Source of the DNA: an uncultured beta proteobacterium
Lineage (GTDB): Bacteria; Pseudomonadota; Gammaproteobacteria; Burkholderiales; SG8-41
Direction: 5' to 3'
NCBI GenBank assembly: GCA_903893565.1
Contig: CAITMU010000069.1
Span: 41,211-105,210, forward strand
Length of the DNA stretch: 64,000 nt
Below are positions 57,977 to 64,000 of the stretch, in pieces (within the stretch, counting starts at the first letter, position 1; every line of letters starts with the position of its first letter). Position numbers and translations under genes: made by a program. A model generated the notes under the pieces. It saw nothing but the letters and a program-made list of their open reading frames with translations. It made no database searches and was not told the DNA's origin.

Positions 57977-58462
57977 ATGATTAAAAAAACTCAAAAATTA
58001 AATCATTTTGACGATCAAGGCCAGGCCCACATGGTTGATGTGGGTGCGAAGGCCGAGACCCAGCGCCTTGCAAGGGCTACCGGTAGCATTCGCATGCAGG
58101 CTGCCACCTTGCGTCTGATCGCTGCGGGTACCGCCAAAAAAGGTGACGTGCTTGGTGTCTCAAGAATTGCTGCCATCCAAGCCACCAAACGTACTGCAGA
58201 GCTCATTCCCTTATGTCACCCTCTGGCTTTAACCCATGTGGAGGTTGACTTCACATTGAATAAAAAAACCCACGCAGTCCACTGCACAGCCACCGTTGCT
58301 ACGTTGGGTCGTACGGGAGTAGAAATGGAGGCACTGACCGCGGTCAGTGTGGGCTTGCTCACTATTTATGATATGTGTAAGGCTGTTGATCGCGGCATGG
58401 TCCTTGATGAAATTCATTTATTAGAAAAAAAAGGTGGTAAATCAGGCACTTGGACAAAATAA
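57977..58462 (+). CDS. moaC: Cyclic pyranopterin monophosphate synthase
   Basis: [43 protein letters not shown]. Confidence 0.97.
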   Translation: MIKKTQKLNHFDDQGQAHMVDVGAKAETQRLARATGSIRMQAATLRLIAAGTAKKGDVLGVSRIAAIQATKRTAELIPLCHPLALTHVEVDFTLNKKTHAVHCTATVATLGRTGVEMEALTAVSVGLLTIYDMCKAVDRGMVLDEIHLLEKKGGKSGTWTK

Positions 58463-58668
58463 CCTAACCTTTCACAGAGTCCTTCAAAACAGCCGCGGCG
58501 TAGAAAAGGGTTCACTCCCCGTCATGGCTTGGCTCTGTTGGGCCGGAGTCCATCAAAGGTCGACTCGACACAGTGACAGGGTGTCGTTAGTATTCTGGTA
58601 TTACAGCTTGGCTAAAGCTGTTGCCCTTTCAAACCATAGGCAGCATCGTCAAATCATCAGGAAGAACT

Positions 58669-59145
58669 ATGAATTTATTTCGTCGTCAATTCTTAAGATT
58701 AACCAGTGTCGTAGGGGCCCTGGGTGTCACCGGGCTGAGTGCGCTCGAATTGGTTTTACAGGCACCCTCTGCCCTAGCAGCGGTCTGGAATAAACCTGGT
58801 TTTGAATCTAAAGTGGTGGAAGAGGTAATGAAGAGCCTCGGCGCCACCAATGCCCAGCCCAGTGCAGAGATTCATATCAATGCCCCTGATATAGCAGAAA
58901 ACGGTGCGGTTGTACCCATCGAAGTGACCAGTCGTATCAATAACACACAGTCCATCGCGCTCATCGCGGAAAAAAACCCCTTCCCCTTAGCCGCGCAAGT
59001 AGAGCTGCTGAATGGGGCTGAGCCCTATTTTTATGTTCGCATCAAAATGGGCCAGACTTCCCGTATTCAGGTATTGGTAAAAGCGGATGGTAAGTTCTAC
59101 ACCGCCCACAAAGAAATCAAGATCACCATCGGTGGATGTGGCTAA
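58669..59145 (+). CDS. soxY: Thiosulfate oxidation carrier protein SoxY
   Basis: N-terminal export signal; C-terminal ITIGGCG*; upstream of soxZ; start taken as MNLFRRQFLRL. Confidence 0.93.
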   Translation: MNLFRRQFLRLTSVVGALGVTGLSALELVLQAPSALAAVWNKPGFESKVVEEVMKSLGATNAQPSAEIHINAPDIAENGAVVPIEVTSRINNTQSIALIAEKNPFPLAAQVELLNGAEPYFYVRIKMGQTSRIQVLVKADGKFYTAHKEIKITIGGCG

Positions 59146-59203
59146 AACAAAACGTATGTCTTATTGACCTCTATCCCATTTTTAATGACTAAGGACAATC
59201 ACC

Positions 59204-59518
59204 ATGGCTGAGCCCATGAAAATTCGCGCCACTTTAAAAAACAATATGGCTGAGATTCGGGTCTTAGTGGCGCACCCGATGGAAACCGGTCAACGTAAAG
59301 ATGCCACTGGAGCCATCGTGCCGACACATTTTATTCATTCGATGACGGTGCATCTGAATGAAACGCTCGTATATGACGGACAATGGAGTCAGGCTATTTC
59401 TCGAAATCCCGTTTTTGCCTTACGGATTAAAGGGGCTAAAATCGGGGACAAAGTAGTGGTCCATTGGATGGATAATAAAAACGATAAACGAAACGACGAA
59501 ATCACCCTTCAAGCCTAA
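59204..59518 (+). CDS. soxZ: Thiosulfate oxidation carrier complex protein SoxZ
   Basis: MKIRATLKNNMAEIRVLVAHPMETGQRKD...IPTHFI-type pattern. Confidence 0.95.
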   Translation: MAEPMKIRATLKNNMAEIRVLVAHPMETGQRKDATGAIVPTHFIHSMTVHLNETLVYDGQWSQAISRNPVFALRIKGAKIGDKVVVHWMDNKNDKRNDEITLQA

Positions 59519-59581
59519 TACCGTTTTCGTCATTTCAGTATTGATTGTCAATCAACCGCTTATCAAACCCCTTATCTTCAC

Positions 59582-60439
59582 ATGCTGATATCTCTTTTCT
59601 TTCGGTGCCGCCTTTTGAATAAGCAAAAACAAGCTGGTTTTCTTGCAATGGTCTTGATGCTTTTTTTAAGCTTGGCCAGCGGGCTCGCGCAATCCCTTGA
59701 AACCCCTCAAGATGGATTGGCGATCGGTCGACAATTACTGGCAGAAGACAACCCAGGGGACTTATGGACTGAACGAGGGAAAAGACTTTTTCATTCGAAT
59801 CGTGGTCCTAAAAATAAATCTCTAGAAACCTGTGATCTAGGTCTAGGGCCTGGTATTACCAAAGGCGCTTTTGCTCAGCTTCCGCGTTATTTTAACGACA
59901 CAAAAAGTGTTCAAGATTTAGAGTCACGACTTTTGACTTGCATGGTAGAAATTCAAGGTTTTGCCCGCGCGGAGTTGATTTCGCGTCGCTTTGGCACGCT
60001 TGATCAAGATTCGGATATCGAAGCGCTTGTTGCTTTCATCGGTTCGGATTCCAATAATCTGCCTATGAATATCGGGTTGTCTCATCCGCTTGAACGTGTC
60101 ATGTATGAAACAGGAAAAATATTATTCTATCGTCGTAGCGGTCCCCTAGATTTTGCCTGCATGACTTGTCATGGGGAAACCGGAAAACGAGTACGCTTAC
60201 AAGATCTACCCAATATGACAAAAAAAGAAGAAATCCAACAAGCCGTCACTACTGGTTGGCCTGCTTACCGCGGCACTCACAGTACGGTGCGAACCATGCA
60301 ACACCGTTTGTCTGACTGCAACTGGCAAATGCGTCTGCCGGATTTAAACTATGCTTCCGACTTAAGTGTCGCCATTACCACATTTTTGAATTACTCCGCC
60401 AACGGCGGCCTGATTAAGCTTCCGGGAGTGCGCCGATGA
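59582..60439 (+). CDS. soxA: Sulfur oxidation c-type cytochrome SoxA (single CXXCH)
   Basis: CMTCHGETGKRVRLQDLPNM heme site; LSDCNWQMRLPDLNYASD active-site Cys region. Confidence 0.94.
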   Translation: MLISLFFRCRLLNKQKQAGFLAMVLMLFLSLASGLAQSLETPQDGLAIGRQLLAEDNPGDLWTERGKRLFHSNRGPKNKSLETCDLGLGPGITKGAFAQLPRYFNDTKSVQDLESRLLTCMVEIQGFARAELISRRFGTLDQDSDIEALVAFIGSDSNNLPMNIGLSHPLERVMYETGKILFYRRSGPLDFACMTCHGETGKRVRLQDLPNMTKKEEIQQAVTTGWPAYRGTHSTVRTMQHRLSDCNWQMRLPDLNYASDLSVAITTFLNYSANGGLIKLPGVRR

Positions 60440-61089
60440 AAGCGATCACTGATCAATGGGTAAGAGGATATCGGCTAGGCGCCATCCCGTTATTGCTATT
60501 TTTTTCAGCTTGTAGTCAGTGGACTGCCTCCTTTATCGATGTTCGATCTAATGCAGAAACTATGGTGATGGGCGCCTATTCTGCCACCCCTGAATTAAAC
60601 CAGCGGGCCGTACAAGATCCCTCTCAAAAAATATGTAGCCTCATGCCCGATGAAAGTCTGACTCAAGACCAAATGACTTTCGTCACTGATGCGGCCAAAC
60701 ATTCAGTCAGCTACCCTAACTCTGGACACCTAACCGGTGATTGGAAAAAAGGCGCAGAACTCGTGGCAGATGGAACCGGTCAAAGAATAGTCAACGGACA
60801 AATTGAAAAATTGGCAAGAAACGGGGCCCTTTGCAATAACTGCCATCAAATCGATCCTAAAGAGGTCAATGCCGGAAATTTAGGGCCGTCCTTAGTGGGT
60901 TATGCCAAACTTCGAGGAAGGTCGGAAACGGTCATCCGTTACACCTATGAAAAGATCTACAATGCTTGGGCATTTTTACCTTGCTCCAATATGCCTCGTT
61001 TAGGGGCTAATCATTTTTTAACCCCAGAACAAATCGCTGATGTTGTCGCATACCTGACCGATCCACAGTCTCCAGTCAATGCTCCCTAA
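60436..61089 (+). CDS. soxX: Sulfur oxidation c-type cytochrome SoxX
   Basis: GALCNNCHQIDPKEVNAGNLGPSLVGY heme motif; lipoprotein-like N-terminus (FSACS). Confidence 0.93.
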   Translation: MKAITDQWVRGYRLGAIPLLLFFSACSQWTASFIDVRSNAETMVMGAYSATPELNQRAVQDPSQKICSLMPDESLTQDQMTFVTDAAKHSVSYPNSGHLTGDWKKGAELVADGTGQRIVNGQIEKLARNGALCNNCHQIDPKEVNAGNLGPSLVGYAKLRGRSETVIRYTYEKIYNAWAFLPCSNMPRLGANHFLTPEQIADVVAYLTDPQSPVNAP

Positions 61090-61146
61090 AATGGGCTTTG
61101 ATCCTACCCCCCTCTTTTCAAGCTTCCAAGCGATGAGTGGGTTGTA

Positions 61147-62832
61147 ATGAATCTTAATCGACGTGAATTTTTAAATATTCTAGCCATTGCCAGTGCCAAT
61201 GGTTTAGCGATTAACTCCCCTCCAGCTTTCGCTACTACAGGCAAAGATGCCCTGTATGACTTACCACCCTTTGGTAACGCTAGCTTACTGCACTTCACCG
61301 ACGCTCACGCCCAGCTCCTGCCCTGTTATTACCGTGAGCCCGACACCAACCTAGGGGCCGGTCTTCATATGGATCGTCCCCCGCACCTGACCGGTGAAGC
61401 CTTATTAAAATACTTTCGTATTCCTGCCCACACCCGAAGTGCCTATGCTTTCACCCATTTAAACTTCACTCAATCCGCACGCACTTATGGTCAATTAGGG
61501 GGGTTTGCCCACCTCGCCACTCTGGTCAAGCGATTACGCGCTGATCGGCCTGGTGCCTTACTGCTCGATGGTGGCGATAGCTGGCAGGGCTCCGCTACGG
61601 CCTTATGGACTCAAGGTCAGGATATGGTAAAAGCCTGTAAGCTCCTAGGGGTTGATATCATGACGGGCCACTGGGAATTTACCTATGGAGCCAAACGTGT
61701 TCACGAGGTTATTGAAAATGAGTTTGCGGGCCATATTGAATTTTTAGCGCAAAACATCCGGACTACTGACTTTGATGATCCTGTCTTTAAGAGTGACACC
61801 TTACGACAGATCAACGGGGCTCGAGTGGCTATCATCGGACAAGCCTTTCCCTATACGCCCATTGCTAACCCCGCACACTTTATCCCCGATTGGACTTTTG
61901 GTATTCAAGAAGAACGCTTACAAAAAATTGTAGACAGCGCAAGGCAGCGTGGGGCCGAGGCTGTCGTATTGCTTTCACATAACGGTGTTGATGTTGATCT
62001 TAAATTAGCATCCCGAGTTACGGGTATCGATTTTATTATGGGTGGGCATACCCACGACCCTTTGCCAGTGCCCTTAATTGTCAGCAACCGGGCAGGTCAA
62101 ACAGTGGTCACCAATGCCGGTTCCAATGGTAAATTCCTATCGGTTTTAGACTTAGATGTAAGACAAGGTAAGCTCGAAGGCTATCGATATCGTTTGCTCC
62201 CTGTTTTTTCACGCTTATTACCTGCTGATCCTGAGATGAGCCATCTCATTGAATCACTCAGAGCGCCTTTTATTTCACGGCTTAACGAAACACTCGCACG
62301 CACCGAGGGGTTACTCTACAGGCGCGGTAACTTTAATGGCACCTTTGATGAACTGATACTCAAAGCCCTATTAGAAGTCAATGACGCTGAAATTGCTTTT
62401 TCACCTGGATTCCGATGGGGAACAACATTACTTCCCGGGGAAGCGATTACCACTGAAGTAGTAATGAATCAGACCGCGATTACCTACCCTCAAGTCAGTG
62501 TCACCCAGATCGATGGATTGGAACTCAAGAATCGAATGGAAGACGTTGCTGATAATCTCTTCAATCCAGACCCTTATTTACAGCAGGGTGGGGATATGGT
62601 CAGAGTGGGGGGGCTCACCTACCGAATGACTCCTCACAATTTGATGGGAAAAAGAATTAGTCACATGACCCTTCACGGCAAGCCTGTAGTCGCAAACAAA
62701 ACCTATAAACTCGCCAGCTGGGCGCCAATGGGTAATGCAGTTCAAGGCCCACCCGTTTGGGATGTGTTAAACCAATATCTTAAAGCCCATCCAATCATCA
62801 AACCTGATAAGGCCAGAAACCCCATCAACTGA
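61147..62832 (+). CDS. soxB: Thiosulfohydrolase SoxB
   Basis: RREFL Tat-like signal, LLHFTDAHAQLLPCYYREP, LLDGGDSWQGS, MGGHTHDPLP. Confidence 0.96.
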   Translation: MNLNRREFLNILAIASANGLAINSPPAFATTGKDALYDLPPFGNASLLHFTDAHAQLLPCYYREPDTNLGAGLHMDRPPHLTGEALLKYFRIPAHTRSAYAFTHLNFTQSARTYGQLGGFAHLATLVKRLRADRPGALLLDGGDSWQGSATALWTQGQDMVKACKLLGVDIMTGHWEFTYGAKRVHEVIENEFAGHIEFLAQNIRTTDFDDPVFKSDTLRQINGARVAIIGQAFPYTPIANPAHFIPDWTFGIQEERLQKIVDSARQRGAEAVVLLSHNGVDVDLKLASRVTGIDFIMGGHTHDPLPVPLIVSNRAGQTVVTNAGSNGKFLSVLDLDVRQGKLEGYRYRLLPVFSRLLPADPEMSHLIESLRAPFISRLNETLARTEGLLYRRGNFNGTFDELILKALLEVNDAEIAFSPGFRWGTTLLPGEAITTEVVMNQTAITYPQVSVTQIDGLELKNRMEDVADNLFNPDPYLQQGGDMVRVGGLTYRMTPHNLMGKRISHMTLHGKPVVANKTYKLASWAPMGNAVQGPPVWDVLNQYLKAHPIIKPDKARNPIN

Positions 62833-62918
62833 AAAGTGGATAGGGTTTCACCTTTATTCTTTAAATGTGCTAAATTTTAGATGTTTAGTTTTTTAAAAAA
62901 GAAACCGATAATGAATGA

Positions 62919-63467
62919 CTAAGTCGTAGTAGCCGGTTGAGCAGCAATTTGAATACCCGTTTGAGCTTGTGAACACTCCGAAGTATAGGTGTTGCCAGCA
63001 ATTGTCGTTGACATTTGACCTGAAGTAGCACCTGTCCAATACCATGATGTCACCATACTGGATGTAGACGAAAGTGTTGTTATATTTGCACTTGGCGTGA
63101 GGGTGACCGTACAACTACCCACAGTTGGAGTGCCAACGACAACCAACGCTCCCGTTATTCTATCCTGGGAAATGCTGCTGACCCAGCTTCCATAACCTGC
63201 CCCTATCGACCCTGCCGGAAGAATTCCACCTGTTGTACTTTTTACTAACGAAGCAGCGTCACACTTACCTGCAATAGTTCCAGCATTAGAGTTGATACAC
63301 TCTATGACGGATAATTGATAAGCGGCCACCTGCCCTAAATTATCGACCCATCTAGCTCTCATCATATAATTTTGATACTGCGGCATGGCTACTGCTGATA
63401 AAACGGCAATCACAGCCACTACAATCATTAATTCAATCAGGGTAAATCCCTTTGCTACATATTTCAT
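62919..63467 (-). CDS. Type IV pilin (PilA/PilE-like major pilin)
   Basis: MKYVAKGFTLIELMIVVAVIAVLSAVAMPQYQNYMMRARW; prepilin cleavage G/F; AAGGAG RBS before MKYVAKG. Confidence 0.93.
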   Translation of the reverse strand: MKYVAKGFTLIELMIVVAVIAVLSAVAMPQYQNYMMRARWVDNLGQVAAYQLSVIECINSNAGTIAGKCDAASLVKSTTGGILPAGSIGAGYGSWVSSISQDRITGALVVVGTPTVGSCTVTLTPSANITTLSSTSSMVTSWYWTGATSGQMSTTIAGNTYTSECSQAQTGIQIAAQPATTT

Positions 63468-63527
63468 AATCAGCTCCTTGGTTTGTCTAAACAAATATAA
63501 TCATTGACTAGCTAGGGGCTATTATTA

Positions 63528-63565
63528 ATTGTCTGTTATTAGATTGTCTGATCATTCCTGACAAT
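63528..63565 (-). promoter_or_regulatory. Cluster of three ATTGTCTG-like motifs upstream of the pilin gene
   Basis: ATTGTCTG at 63528 and 63543 (15-bp spacing) and inverted CTGACAAT at 63558. Confidence 0.4.
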
Positions 63566-64000
63566 TAAAATTTGTTCTTTTATATGAAAGGCAGAAAACT
63601 CCCGTTAGTGCTTTTTTTAAAGGCTTATTCTCATGACAACCTCAAAACGGTTACAATTTATTTGCATCGAGACTTTCACCCCCCTTATATTTATCACTAA
63701 CAATGAGGTAGGGCTAATCTTCCAATGTAAGATTCAATGCCAGTCTATGATTGAGCGCATGAAGTGCCACTAGTGCTCCCGAAGTTGAGGTTTGAGTAAT
63801 CGTACTAACCTAAGAAAAACCATATTTTTTCGGCAGGACCCTACCAGAAGTAGCAGAAATACCGTTCCTATAGACATATCCAAAGCTACCCATAGCTGAC
63901 TAAATATCAGCATGGGACGTCTTGGAAATTCACGCCAGCCGAACAGTTGTGCTGACGATTAGCATCACGGGGTTTCACCGTGAATGGCCGGATAGCACCC

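Overview
This is a gene-dense 64 kb chromosomal window. The gene content and order (ilvI-ilvH-ilvC-psd-pssA-leuA, Bug-type solute receptors, PhaM, CNP1-like, DUF3106/DUF3619) suggest a betaproteobacterium, probably Burkholderiales; this is inference. Most of it is housekeeping: rsgA (partial), fumC, maeB, nrdA/nrdB, ispB, rplU-rpmA-obgE-proB, rppH, proS, leuA, pssA/psd, ilvCHI, lptFG, pepA-holC-valS and moaC. There is one tRNA-Pro(CGG). Accessory metabolism includes an HdrC/HdrB-like pair with an HpcH/HpaI aldolase, an FAH-family hydrolase with two tandem Bug receptors, a rubrerythrin/Fe-S protein/DUF3501 cluster, and a soxYZAXB thiosulfate-oxidation cluster with a nearby tusA, followed by a type IV pilin. 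I saw no CRISPR array, rRNA, insertion sequence, prophage or recognisable defence system. The most interesting signals are non-coding: (i) an unannotated 31-aa, Leu-rich, apparently leaderless leader peptide upstream of leuA; (ii) a structured leader or sRNA upstream of a lytic transglycosylase gene, with promoter, embedded palindrome and intrinsic terminator; (iii) phased NrdR-box-like sites upstream of nrdA; (iv) a hairpin in the rplU 5' UTR. Also notable are an ECF sigma operon that may start at CTG, a short PhaM without its basic tail, and a SoxY ending in GGCG rather than GGCGG. All family calls were made by eye; no database search was run.
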